A DNA stretch of 64,000 nucleotides from Roseibium litorale. Lineage in GTDB: Bacteria > Pseudomonadota > Alphaproteobacteria > Rhizobiales > Stappiaceae. The stretch is from NCBI RefSeq assembly GCF_014842915.1, contig NZ_JACYXI010000008.1, positions 202,900 to 266,899 on the forward strand, given 5' to 3'. The notes beneath the pieces are model-generated. The model ran no database searches, had not been told where the DNA came from, and saw nothing but the letters and a program-made list of their open reading frames with translations. A program made the position numbers and the translations under genes. This document shows positions 1 to 8,239 of this stretch, one piece after another; the first letter of the stretch is position 1, and each line of letters starts with the position of its first letter.

Positions 1-147
1 CCCCAGCGGTTGAGCAGCTCTCTTAAGAGCGATTGCGACTTCCGGCTTTCCGATGTCCGGGATGTCGTTCGACATCGCCAAACGTTGAGACGCAAGAATA
101 CCTGGCGTCATCTTTCGGAAGGAAGAGACGTTCGAAACAGTAGGCAT
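1..147 (-). CDS. repC: RepC replication initiator, N-terminal part (cut by window edge)
   Basis: Forty-nine codons are open from an ATG at 147 to the window edge, with GGAGG a few bases upstream. The peptide contains RKMTPGILASQ near residues 11-21 and then KRAAQPLG, which resembles the start of RepC proteins of alphaproteobacterial repABC replicons. It lies downstream of repA and repB in the same direction, which is the canonical order. RepC is the replication initiator and normally binds an origin inside its own gene. The identification rests on position plus a short match. The rest of the gene is outside the window, so integrity cannot be judged. Confidence 0.75.
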   Translation of the reverse strand, partial: MPTVSNVSSFRKMTPGILASQRLAMSNDIPDIGKPEVAIALKRAAQPLG

Positions 148-286
148 AACAACCTCCGTTCGCCGTGGCCATGCTTGGTACGGCGTCGATCAATTCGGGA
201 GGTTCAACGATGGGAAATCGGCATAAACCCGCTGTTCACACAAGATGGATCTTGCGCGTGATTCGGAATTCACCTAAAACAGAGAA

Positions 287-372
287 GTGTTGAGGTTCCT
301 GTTTGGGCTTTCCCTGCTGAACCGTGATTAGAGAGATCGATCGGTTGCCGCCGTTCGGTCTCTTTTCTTTTT
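287..372 (+). ncRNA. Candidate antisense ctRNA (incompatibility RNA) of the repABC operon
   Basis: In repABC replicons a small counter-transcribed RNA in the repB-repC gap represses repC. Here the gap is 370 bp. On the strand opposite to repABC a strong hairpin with a U-tract ends at 372. A possible promoter lies at 252-280 (TTGCGC, 17-bp spacer, TAAAAC), giving an RNA of about 85 nt. The terminator is seen directly. The promoter and 5' end are guesses, and another promoter such as TTGAGG at 290 is possible. Confidence 0.5.
332..372 (+). terminator. Intrinsic terminator of the candidate ctRNA
   Basis: AGAGATCGA (332-340) pairs with TCGGTCTCT (355-363) through nine pairs including one G-U. 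Inside the loop CGG and CCG can also pair. The stem is followed by TTTTCTTTTT. It points along the plus strand, against repC, as expected for the ctRNA terminator. Confidence 0.7.
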
Positions 373-517
373 GATCCTATTTCTTCTGCAGTTCCTCCTT
401 CTTCCTCTTTCGGCATTTCACCTAGCGGCTGTAGAGCAATTATGGCGCCAGCCTTGATCGCCTTCCCCAGTAAATTGCCGTTCCGGTAAGAGTGTCTTGG
501 ACACCGTAAGGCGTCGT

Positions 518-1534
518 TTAGTTGTCCGGACCCTCTCCACTGTTCCGCTGTTGCTGGAAGCTCTGGTAAAGCTCCGGCAGGTTTTCACCGAGCCAATGGC
601 TGAAGTCCGACTCCGATCGCGGGATGAAAATCGTCGTCGAAGACGCCGATGATTTCATCTTGGCGAACACTGTTCCATTTGAAGCGATTTCAACGACAGA
701 GGGTTCAGAGGCCGCCGCTTTCTTGTCCCGGCCCTTTGCTGCGCGCGCAGCCATTGAAACTCTCTCCTGAGCCGAAGCAACTTTGAAATCATCACCTTCC
801 AGAAGCTTCCGGACGCGCTTCTCTGCCCCCGGATTTTCGAAGTGTTTCGCAAGGTCAAGCCAGGCGGGCCGGCCTACGTTTTTTGCACGGCCAATCGCAC
901 GGATAATGTCATGCGGGATGCTGTCGGCAATCTTCCGCATATTTGAAATAACGGTCTGAACCTGACCGAGTACCGGCTGCATTTCGCGTTGCTTGAGACC
1001 AGCCTGGCGGAGCTGTTCAGCCCACAGAACCATTTCGGCAAAGGTTAGGTTTTCGCGTACGCCGTTTTCTAGGGACTGCTCCTTGATCAACTCTGCATCG
1101 CTCAACTTGCGGACATAGGCTTTGACCTTGAATGTCTCGGGTCGAGCGGATTCGGCCATCAGTGCCTGAATGGCCAACAAACGCCGATGCCCGTAAGCCA
1201 GCTGGTAGCGGTCTCTTTCGCTTGGATGTGGTCGCACAAGGACAGGGATCTTCTGGCCTTCGTCCTGAAGCGAGAGCTTCAACTCCTCGAGAGCTTCGCC
1301 CGCTTCCTCATCGGTCTCGAACCGGTCCGAGAAAGGGCTCGGATCGATTTTGGAAGGATCGAGCGAGACGATGCTATCCTCACGCATATGCGACAGCGCG
1401 CGCCCCATTGAATTCACCACGGGAGCCGTCGTCGCCTTTTGGCTTGGCACCGGCGCCGGGGCACCGCTCTTTTCATCGGCTGCGGCAGCAGCGGCATCGG
1501 ACATCATTTTGACGATTGATTTCTTCACCATCAA
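518..1534 (-). CDS. repB: RepB, ParB-like plasmid partition protein
   Basis: RepB is the centromere-binding partner of RepA in repABC partition. The 338-residue protein has a low-complexity Ala-rich N-terminus and a ParB/Spo0J-type core with GHRRLLA at about 115-121. A conserved EN..REN segment follows at 156-162 and a helix-turn-helix at about 175-200, all typical of RepB. Length is normal for the family. Its ATG overlaps the repA stop (ATGA), which indicates translational coupling. A further in-frame Met occurs at residue 11, so the exact start is uncertain. No frameshift or missing motif is visible. Confidence 0.93.
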   Translation of the reverse strand: MMVKKSIVKMMSDAAAAAADEKSGAPAPVPSQKATTAPVVNSMGRALSHMREDSIVSLDPSKIDPSPFSDRFETDEEAGEALEELKLSLQDEGQKIPVLVRPHPSERDRYQLAYGHRRLLAIQALMAESARPETFKVKAYVRKLSDAELIKEQSLENGVRENLTFAEMVLWAEQLRQAGLKQREMQPVLGQVQTVISNMRKIADSIPHDIIRAIGRAKNVGRPAWLDLAKHFENPGAEKRVRKLLEGDDFKVASAQERVSMAARAAKGRDKKAAASEPSVVEIASNGTVFAKMKSSASSTTIFIPRSESDFSHWLGENLPELYQSFQQQRNSGEGPDN

Positions 1535-2769
1535 ACCTCCCTGCCCCAGACCTTCTTGATCAGGTCGAGAATTTCCGCGTTCACTCGGTCTGCACTTTCA
1601 AGCGCCCGCTTCAGGGTTTCGCGGCCAACTTCACCAGGTTCGATTTCGTAGAGGCTCTTCTTGGCAACACCGGCCGATGCAATCGCAGTGGACTCAATCG
1701 CTTCGGCGACAAGGACATCGGTGCCAAACAGATCCCGCATCGTGCCAGACATGATTTTCTGCGGACCGTCGTTGGGGTTTACGCGAGTTAGCAGGAACTT
1801 TGTGAAGTCATGTTCGAAGACAGCACCGCCATCGGAAAGGGTATGCGTCACATCGGCAATCATTTTGAGGAATTGCGAACAGGATGAGACGTCGAGCATC
1901 GCCGGATGCACCGTAATGATAAGGCCAGTTGCTGCATAAAGCGCCGCCATCGTGGTGTAGCCAAGCGAAGGCGGCGTATCGAGAACCACGATGTCGTAAT
2001 AATCTTCGACTGACCGGATGACTGCGTCGAGACGCTGGAAGAAGAGCCCCAGTTCATCGGTCCGCCGCTCAGCCAAAGCCGTCGGCGTATCATATTCGAA
2101 GTCCATGAGGCGCAGGTTGCCGCAGGCAAGATGTATCCCCGGGAAGTAGGTCTCGCGGATGACCTCGGCAAACGGGATGCGATAATTGTCATAGCGCAGG
2201 GCATCATAGGTGGTGTCCGTGCGCTCGTCTTCCCCCTCCCCCGACCTAAGGTCACGGTCCGGCTGGATGCCAAACGTTGTCGTCATAGAGGCCTGGGGAT
2301 CCAGGTCGACGCAAAGCACCCTATAGCCTTGCAAGGCGAGATAATGAGCCAGATGGACGGAAGTTGTCGTCTTGGAGCTACCGCCCTTAAAATTCGCCGC
2401 GGCGATCACCTGGAGCTTCTCGCCCGGCCGCCGATGCGGAACCAGGCGCAAGGCATCGTCGGGGCGCAGGTCCGCAAGGAAACTCCGCAGCTCCCAGACC
2501 TGATCCACCGAATAGATCCTCCGGTTGTTGTCAGCACGATGCGGCTGCGGTCCCCTCCCCTCCAGTGTCAGGGTTCGAAGCGTACTTTCGGGCACACCAA
2601 GAAGACGCACGAGATCAGTCGTTGAAAACGTCCGGCCGAAAACCTTGCGCGCTTCCGGCGGATAGGTCATCTCGCGCATAGTCTGCAAACGGTCTGACAG
2701 CCTGTGCGTGAAATTCTCGATCTTTGCGGTCGTATTACGTCCGCCGGAAATTTGTTCGGTAACGGCCAT
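1531..2769 (-). CDS. repA: RepA, ParA-type partition ATPase
   Basis: This is the first gene of the repABC operon. The 412-residue protein has an N-terminal helix-turn-helix (about 49-72, STTDLVRLLGVPESTLR) typical of RepA, which also autorepresses the operon. A deviant Walker A, KGGSSKTTT, lies at 128-136, followed by VDLDPQAS at 154-161 and VVLDTPPSLG at 261-270. These are the ATP-binding motifs of ParA proteins. The partition role with RepB is known for the family. The start is the first ATG after about 500 bp of AT-richer DNA. The gene looks intact. Confidence 0.95.
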   Translation of the reverse strand: MAVTEQISGGRNTTAKIENFTHRLSDRLQTMREMTYPPEARKVFGRTFSTTDLVRLLGVPESTLRTLTLEGRGPQPHRADNNRRIYSVDQVWELRSFLADLRPDDALRLVPHRRPGEKLQVIAAANFKGGSSKTTTSVHLAHYLALQGYRVLCVDLDPQASMTTTFGIQPDRDLRSGEGEDERTDTTYDALRYDNYRIPFAEVIRETYFPGIHLACGNLRLMDFEYDTPTALAERRTDELGLFFQRLDAVIRSVEDYYDIVVLDTPPSLGYTTMAALYAATGLIITVHPAMLDVSSCSQFLKMIADVTHTLSDGGAVFEHDFTKFLLTRVNPNDGPQKIMSGTMRDLFGTDVLVAEAIESTAIASAGVAKKSLYEIEPGEVGRETLKRALESADRVNAEILDLIKKVWGREV

Positions 2770-3267
2770 TGATGCCCTCTGACGGTTTATGACCCGTTCC
2801 TACAGATCACTCCGTCATGGATGCCGGATTCCAACCAAACCTGCAAGGCATTTTAAGTTAACGAATTCCTAACGGTATATCTCAACGGTGGGGAATTGCC
2901 CGGCAGCACAAAAAAGTTTCTGCGAGCAAACACTATTGAAAGACCTACTGAATTTACTCACATTCTTTATAAAAGTGGAATCTTCAAGTTCTTTCATAGC
3001 ATTAGGGAAAACTCGCACCAACATTAGAGAGTCGGCCAGGAAACTTTGGAAACGCGAACCAAAGTCATCCATATCTGTTGCCCAGCCTGTAAGTTCTTTC
3101 AAGGAAACCGGCGAACTCTCGGGGTTTCCCGAGCCATTGCCATCGCGCAGGTGAGAATCAGCACATCGGCCGTTATTCGTGTCTTTCGTGTCGTTCGAGC
3201 CAGAAGGGCACAACACAAACTCAGCTTGAGCTTTGGCGGGGGCGACAAATCCCTGCTATAAGCGAAG
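2770..3267. other. AT-richer gap upstream of repA
   Basis: No recognisable gene. A minus-strand reading frame of 115 codons at 2869-3216 has no family signature that I know and no clear ribosome site, so I do not call it a gene. Near the repA start there is a nearly palindromic stretch, GTTAAC-GAATTC-CTAAC, at 2857-2873. The repA promoter and possibly a partition site should lie in this gap, but neither is certain. Confidence 0.4.
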
Positions 3268-3672
3268 TCAATCTTCGTCAGACAGTCGGTCCAGCGTCGC
3301 CTTCATGACGCACATTCCGGCCTCCATCGCGGCATTTTGCTCCGCCGATGTGTCGTCGGGGAGAAAATCCGCGATCCAAACGACAACGGTTGCGGCCGAT
3401 TGTTCGAAAATCTGAACCGCGGCGTTGTAATGACTGAACTGCAGTCCTTCGACCGACCATACGAGGCGTCTGGCTTCGTCGTCGAGCGTGATAATCGGTT
3501 CGCGGACGGTCACATCATTTGCAAATGTAACAATGCGTGCACCCGGCTCGAGATGGGTGTCAGTGACAAAGCCGGGCACGAGACGGGTGTGTAATGCGCC
3601 GATATCCCGGATCGCATCCCAGACTTTTTCGGGCGGAGCCGAGGTCTGAATTTCTTTCCGAATGGTGGCCAT
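3268..3672 (-). CDS. SRPBCC (START/polyketide-cyclase-like) protein
   Basis: A 134-residue single-domain protein. The start APPEKVWDAIRDIGALH, the middle R-LVW-V-GLQFSHYNA, and the closing helix with MKATLDRL fit the SRPBCC ligand-binding fold. These proteins bind small hydrophobic molecules; some are cyclases or stress proteins, so no substrate can be named. AGGAG precedes the ATG. It lies 42 bp downstream of the VOC gene on the same strand, so the two probably form an operon divergent from the AraC regulator. Confidence 0.8.
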   Translation of the reverse strand: MATIRKEIQTSAPPEKVWDAIRDIGALHTRLVPGFVTDTHLEPGARIVTFANDVTVREPIITLDDEARRLVWSVEGLQFSHYNAAVQIFEQSAATVVVWIADFLPDDTSAEQNAAMEAGMCVMKATLDRLSDED

Positions 3673-3714
3673 TTCTTGCTCCTGGTATCTGTCTTTACAA
3701 AGGCGGCTGCACGG

Positions 3715-4092
3715 TTACAGAGTGGATCCGCAATATGCCTCGATCCGATAGCCATCAGGATCGCGTACGAAGGCTGCATAATAGTTGGCGTCATAGTCTT
3801 TCCGAAGGCCTGGTACGCCATTGTCGCGTCCCCCATGCTCAAGCGCTGCGGCATGGAACGCGTCGACACTCTTTTGCGAAGGAGAAGCAAAGCAAATGTG
3901 AAGCCCTGAGGCATCATTTGCGGGAACCGGAACATCAGCCGCTAGCACCCAGAAGGAAACGGTCTCGGCTCCGTATCCGAGCGAAGCATCGTTCTGGGCA
4001 ATGCAACGGTACCCAAGTGGTGTCAGGGCTGCGTCGTAAAATACCTTGGCCCGCACAAGATCGCGAACGCCGATTGAGATATGATCAATCAT
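3715..4092 (-). CDS. VOC (glyoxalase/bleomycin-resistance) family protein
   Basis: A 125-residue protein of the vicinal oxygen chelate superfamily. HISIGVRDL at the start, LHICFAS in the middle and DPDGYRIEAY near the end give the usual metal ligands His4, His65 and Glu118. Such proteins are glyoxalase-like isomerases, dioxygenases or resistance proteins. The substrate is unknown. I chose the start at 4092 because TGAGGAG lies just upstream; a longer reading from 4125 lacks this. It leads an operon with the SRPBCC gene and is divergent from the AraC regulator 95 bp away. Confidence 0.85.
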   Translation of the reverse strand: MIDHISIGVRDLVRAKVFYDAALTPLGYRCIAQNDASLGYGAETVSFWVLAADVPVPANDASGLHICFASPSQKSVDAFHAAALEHGGRDNGVPGLRKDYDANYYAAFVRDPDGYRIEAYCGSTL

Positions 4093-4187
4093 GGGAAACT
4101 CCTCAAAAACGGGGTATCCGGGCAATAGAAGCTATTCGCTCTGGCGACTTGGGAAAAATTGCTATTCTTCGCTCGAAAGGCGAGCCA

Positions 4188-5021
4188 ATGACGATGAATT
4201 CGAAACTGCTGGCCGTTGGAGCGGGATGGAGCGTGCAAGATCTGATTTGCACAGCCGGACCCCAGGACACCCCTTTCGAAGAACAACATGGGACTGTGGC
4301 AATCGCTCCGGTGATGAGCGGCACCTTCGTTTATCGTTCGGCCCAGGGCTCAGCGCTGCTTGCGCCGGGAGCCTTTCTGCTCGGCAACCATGGGCGCTGT
4401 TTCGAATGTGGCCACGAGCATGGAACTGGGGATCGCTGCCTCTCCTTTCACTTCACACCGGACTACTGGGAAGACGTGGTGGCCTCTGTACCTGGTGTGA
4501 GAAAGGCCGTTTTCGACGTGCCTTCGCTACCACCGAATGCCTCCCTTCTCCCTCTCGCCACTGCTGTGGAGACAGCCTGCGAGGTGGGGAAGCCAGCACT
4601 TGAAGAGGTTGCAGTCGAGCTTGCAGGCTCGGTCTTGCGAACGGCTGCTGGGTTTGACGGTCCAAAAAGCTCGTTCAGTGCGCGCGATGAGCGCCGGATA
4701 TCAGAAACCGTGCGCAGAATAGAGAAATCGGCCTACGAATTGGAGGGTGACGAATTGTCGTTGAGCACGCTTTCACAAGAGGCAGGGATGAGCCGCTATC
4801 ATTTTGTGCGCACGTTCCGCAATCTCATGGGCATGCCACCATACCAGTATATCCTGAGGACCCGACTGAACCGCGCTGCGGTTCGCCTCCGTACTTCCAA
4901 TGACTCCATTTCCTCGATCGCTCTGGAGGCCGGTTTCAATGACCTGTCGACCTTCAACCGCAGATTCCGGAAACTTATGGGTGTGGCACCAGGCATCTTT
5001 CGAGATGATATCCGTCGCTAA
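4188..5021 (+). CDS. AraC-family transcriptional regulator
   Basis: A 277-residue protein with a cupin-like sensor half. The C-terminal AraC/XylS DNA-binding half has a first helix-turn-helix around LSTLSQEAGMSRYHFVRTF and a second around SISSIALEAGFNDLSTFNRRF, ending in the usual RKLMGVAPG segment. The ATG at 4188 follows AAAGGCGAG; the frame stays open further upstream, but that part lies over the divergent VOC and SRPBCC genes and is not credible. Position suggests it controls VOC and SRPBCC. The inducer cannot be told. Confidence 0.88.
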   Translation: MTMNSKLLAVGAGWSVQDLICTAGPQDTPFEEQHGTVAIAPVMSGTFVYRSAQGSALLAPGAFLLGNHGRCFECGHEHGTGDRCLSFHFTPDYWEDVVASVPGVRKAVFDVPSLPPNASLLPLATAVETACEVGKPALEEVAVELAGSVLRTAAGFDGPKSSFSARDERRISETVRRIEKSAYELEGDELSLSTLSQEAGMSRYHFVRTFRNLMGMPPYQYILRTRLNRAAVRLRTSNDSISSIALEAGFNDLSTFNRRFRKLMGVAPGIFRDDIRR

Positions 5022-5909
5022 CCCGCATTTCATTCTATCTCTTCTGAACCTCCGCGAGCGGTTCGGCTTACGTCCTTTAAGCAATTACCCCTCTTTGCCA
5101 ACCCAGAGGTTATCCAGTCCCGATGACAAACGGAATTGATTGCCGCTTCCGGGTCTCACAACAGTCGCTCACGATACAATCAAGAAACGACGGCTCGGGG
5201 CCGAAAGCTATCGCAGATTCATATTAGACAAATGTCGGCTTGGGCGCTCTGAGGTCTGCGGGCCGACTACCTATTCCCGCCCCTTCCCGATCACCTCAAT
5301 AACCCAGCCACTTGCTTTTTCCTGGCCAAAGGTTCTGGTTTTGCGCCGGGACTGGCGCTGGATCTCATTTCAACCCGACGCATTCTTCAATATAGCAATT
5401 GCTATATTGCCCGTTTTGGGCATGGTTGCCTGAACGCGCGTGAATATTCAAGAAGACATAGCAGTTGCTATATTCGCATCAGAAACGCTGGAGCCACCCA
5501 ATCTTGGTATTCTAGCATGCGCTTCGAAGAACCGTGCTCAGGGGGAATACCACCTCTCCGTATCGGCGGCGCCCCACCTAGCGAAGTGCCGGGTGCGCGA
5601 CCCAAGCTGCTTAACTATCACCTGCAACGCAGAACGGCCGCAAACGAACAGCAGCAAATTGATGTTCGGAAATACCTCCGCCTTGATGCGGCTGGCGGTA
5701 CCGTTCCGATGTTGCATCCAACAAAGCCAAAGAGGGGAGGGGAGGGGTATCCGAACCGGAACAGCCAGAGCAGAGTTCGCCTTCGGCCGATCTGGAAAAG
5801 TGCCCGGTGCGCCACATCGCTGGTAACGAGGCTGTTGGCGATGTCACGTTATTCAGTGCCTTAGCAGCTTGGGTATGGCCGGTGCTGCATGAACAGGTCT
5901 GCCTGCGGC
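5022..5909. other. Decayed intergenic DNA with a palindromic site
   Basis: No intact gene is supported. Open frames here lack family signatures and ribosome sites. The notable content is a perfect 22-bp palindrome at 5388-5409 and a second partly matching copy at 5458-5473. The stretch runs into an IS6 relic. Confidence 0.5.
5388..5409. promoter_or_regulatory. Perfect 22-bp palindrome, operator-like
   Basis: The arms are CAATATAGCAA and TTGCTATATTG. A related 16-bp copy, ATAGCAGTTGCTATAT, lies at 5458-5473, with 67 bp between the centres. Paired AT-rich dyads like this are common in front of small autoregulated operons such as toxin-antitoxin pairs, but no such genes remain here. Function is inferred from symmetry and repetition only. 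Confidence 0.45.
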
Positions 5910-6350
5910 CACAAACATCACCGTTTCCACGCGAGGTCATCGCTCGTGCAGTGTGGCTCTAGTACCGGTTTCCACTGAACCTGCGACTTGTTGAGGAAAT
6001 GTTGCAGGAGCGCGGGATTATCGTTTCCTACGAAACATCCGCCGGCGGGGACGAAAGTTCGGACCGGCATATTCCACGCGGCTCCGCGGCAAGAGGCCGG
6101 GCATCAAGCCGAAGCGCATGATCACGGGCAAACTGGGTTCCTATGGTGCGGCAAAACGGCAGGTCATGCCCGGAATTGAGCATCGTTCTCACAAAGGTCT
6201 CTACAGCCGGGCAAAAAACCGCGTATTCCCTTACGGAAGCGGGAACAGGGCATGCAAAGCTTCCGGTCATCCGGACAGGCGCAGCATTTCAATCCACCAC
6301 GCCACAATAAATCAGCAATGCCCATTCTCATCCATCGCCTCAAAGCCATG
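5910..6350 (+). pseudogene. IS6-family transposase relic
   Basis: Translating the plus strand from about 5917 gives RAVWL-stop-YRFPLNLRLVEEML, then ERGIIVSYE. A one-base shift follows, giving IRRRGRKFGPAY. The frame then jumps to KRMITGKLGSYGAAKRQVMPG and HRSHKGL. These are segments of IS6-family DDE transposases in the right order. The copy has a stop codon, a frameshift and a deletion removing most of the catalytic core, and cannot be active. A sister relic lies at about 60.92-61.43 kb. Confidence 0.8.
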
Positions 6351-6728
6351 GTAGAGTGGAAAGCTGTAACCCAAATGGAGGGATGAAATTATCCGGGACG
6401 CTCCCCTGTGCGCTTACGCAAAATTAGGTAGACATCGCTTCCCGTATGGTCCCGCCATGCGCCGCACAGGCCCATGGAGATGCTGTTCGAGCTTCAATCT
6501 CCCGCCCGGACGATGCCTGTCCTGAGGCATCTGCACCTTGATAAGGCCGATATATGCGCGGTTATTGAAGGAAACGGACATATTTTTGCGGAGTTGAACG
6601 CAAAGATACCGGCGTTGCTGAAGGCGCGCACACACGCGCAAACCTCGAGTTGACTGGCAAATCCACCTCGATCCAGAACCTGTCCAGACACTTTCGGGCG
6701 CTTGGCGGCAATCGCGCACGGGGCCATG
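6351..6728. other. Decayed DNA between the IS6 relic and the TetR gene
   Basis: No intact gene. The plus strand contains a short open stretch (about 6640-6770) reading STSIQNLSRHFRALGG and then KPYWAPGKAGLD, which looks like a protein end. I cannot assign it to a family, and upstream stops break it. Probably another relic. Confidence 0.4.
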
Positions 6729-7322
6729 TCAAGCCATATTGGGCGCCTGGGAAGGCGGGTTTGGATTAGGTTGCATGCCAATTCCGTTCAGAAAGACGTT
6801 CACCAAATGAACGATGCGGGGCCGCGGTGAGCTGTCCTGCTCCGTCGCGAGCGAGATTGCGGTGGCGACGCATATCAGGTCATCGAAGATGACATCAGGT
6901 CGAACAGCCCCGGCCTTCTGCGCAATATCCAGAAGGCGCGCACCTTCCCCGAGGGTCGCGCGGCATCCAGGCGTGCCAATCTGCAGAACCGTCCCGAGCG
7001 ATGCTGCAAAGCCCCGGTAGAGATTCGAATATTGAATGAGTTCTTCGAGGTAGCAGCGCAAGGCGTCCGAGGGGTCGAGATGAGGCGACCTGGTACGGCT
7101 CGTCTCGGCAAAGGCTACGAACCTGGCGCTGTATGTCGCGGCCAAGAGGTCTTCGCGCGTCGGAAACCGTCGATAGAGCGTCCCGATCCCCACGCCGGCG
7201 CGCTTGGCGACTTCGTCCAACGAGACGCGCGCACCACGCTCGCGAAAGACATCCTCGGCTGCGGCGAGGATTTGAACCCGTTTACGCTGAGCGTCGGCTC
7301 GCAATGGGGTCTCACCGGTCAA
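6729..7322 (-). CDS. TetR-family repressor
   Basis: A 197-residue TetR/AcrR regulator. The N-terminal helix-turn-helix is around residues 33-55 (SLDEVAKRAGVGIGTLYRRF), followed by a helical ligand-binding domain with a YLEELIQYSNLYRGF segment. I place the start at a TTG (7322) because GAGAGGAA lies six bases upstream. A longer reading to 7430 would run through the operators and into the divergent gene. It is back to back with the SDR gene, with two identical-arm dyads between them, so it very likely represses that gene and itself. Confidence 0.88.
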   Translation of the reverse strand: MTGETPLRADAQRKRVQILAAAEDVFRERGARVSLDEVAKRAGVGIGTLYRRFPTREDLLAATYSARFVAFAETSRTRSPHLDPSDALRCYLEELIQYSNLYRGFAASLGTVLQIGTPGCRATLGEGARLLDIAQKAGAVRPDVIFDDLICVATAISLATEQDSSPRPRIVHLVNVFLNGIGMQPNPNPPSQAPNMA

Positions 7323-7350
7323 TGAAAATTCCTCTCCGTGACTTGCTAAG

Positions 7351-7389
7351 TGGAGAATACCTCCATATAGAAAATGGAGCAATCCTCCA
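7351..7389. promoter_or_regulatory. Tandem TetR operator pair
   Basis: Two 15-bp dyads share the arms TGGAG-N5-CTCCA: 7351-7365 (spacer AATAC) and 7375-7389 (spacer CAATC). Their centres are 24 bp apart. They fill the 90-bp gap between the divergent TetR and SDR genes. Binding by the neighbouring TetR protein is inferred. Confidence 0.75.
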
Positions 7390-7412
7390 CTTTCTAAAAG
7401 CGAGCAACGGAC

Positions 7413-8156
7413 ATGACAAAACGATTTCAAAACAAGGTCGTGGTGATAACGGGCGGAACGGATGGAATTGGTTTAATGGCGGCCAAGTCATTCGCAGCAG
7501 AGGGTGCCCATGTTTATATCACGGGCCGCCGGCAAGAACGCCTCGAAGAGGCGGTCGAGGAAATCGGTAGCGGTGCCGTTGGAGTTCAAGGCGATGTCAG
7601 CGATCTGGCCGACCTCGACAGGCTATATGCGCAGATCAAGCGCGATCACGGTCGCGTGGACGTGGTGTTCGCCAATGCCGGGGTGTCCGAATCCGCCCCC
7701 ATCGGCGGCATCGAAGAGGACCATTTTGACCGCGTCTTTAGCATCAACGTCAAGGGCATGGTCTTCACAGTCCAAAAGGCTCTGCCGCTGATGTCCTCGG
7801 GCGGCGCTATCGTACTGACCGGATCGGGGGCGGGCAGCAAGGGCTTTGCCAGCCTGTCCATCTATAGCGCGACAAAGGCCGCGATCCGCTCGTTTGCACG
7901 CACCTGGACGACCGATCTGAAAAGCCGGGGCATTCGTGTGAACGTCGTTTCACCCGGCATGGTGCTGACACCGGCAATGCAGACATATTTTGAGAACAAC
8001 GCCGGCGCTGAGGAATGGATGCAGCAAGCCATTCCATTCGGCAGGCTCGCCCAAACCGAAGAGATTGCCAAGGCCGTGCTGTTTCTGGCGTCGGAAGAAA
8101 GCAGCTTCGTGGGTGGCGAGGAGTTACTGGTCGACGGCGGTTTCGTGGCCGTGTGA
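7413..8156 (+). CDS. Short-chain dehydrogenase/reductase (SDR)
   Basis: A 247-residue classical SDR oxidoreductase. The cofactor-binding glycine motif TGGTDGIG is at 13-20, the NAG motif at 88-90, and the catalytic Ser138, Tyr151 and Lys155 (YSATK). The arginine pair in GRRQER after beta-2 suggests NADP(H) preference. The substrate is unknown. The C-terminus LVDGGFVAV is standard. It is divergent from the TetR gene over a double operator, which suggests induction by a toxic or xenobiotic carbonyl, as is common for TetR-SDR pairs; this is inference. Confidence 0.92.
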   Translation: MTKRFQNKVVVITGGTDGIGLMAAKSFAAEGAHVYITGRRQERLEEAVEEIGSGAVGVQGDVSDLADLDRLYAQIKRDHGRVDVVFANAGVSESAPIGGIEEDHFDRVFSINVKGMVFTVQKALPLMSSGGAIVLTGSGAGSKGFASLSIYSATKAAIRSFARTWTTDLKSRGIRVNVVSPGMVLTPAMQTYFENNAGAEEWMQQAIPFGRLAQTEEIAKAVLFLASEESSFVGGEELLVDGGFVAV

Positions 8157-8239
8157 CACCCTTGCGCTATCACGAGAGGCTCGCGAAACGCTGAAGCGCC
8201 CGCCAAGTCACCGGCCGGTGAAGCCCCAGGCTTGCCAGA

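Noticed and set aside
2857..2873. GTTAAC-GAATTC-CTAAC near repA as the partition site
   Set aside because: The dyad is imperfect and does not fit the usual repABC site; kept only as a note in the gap entry.
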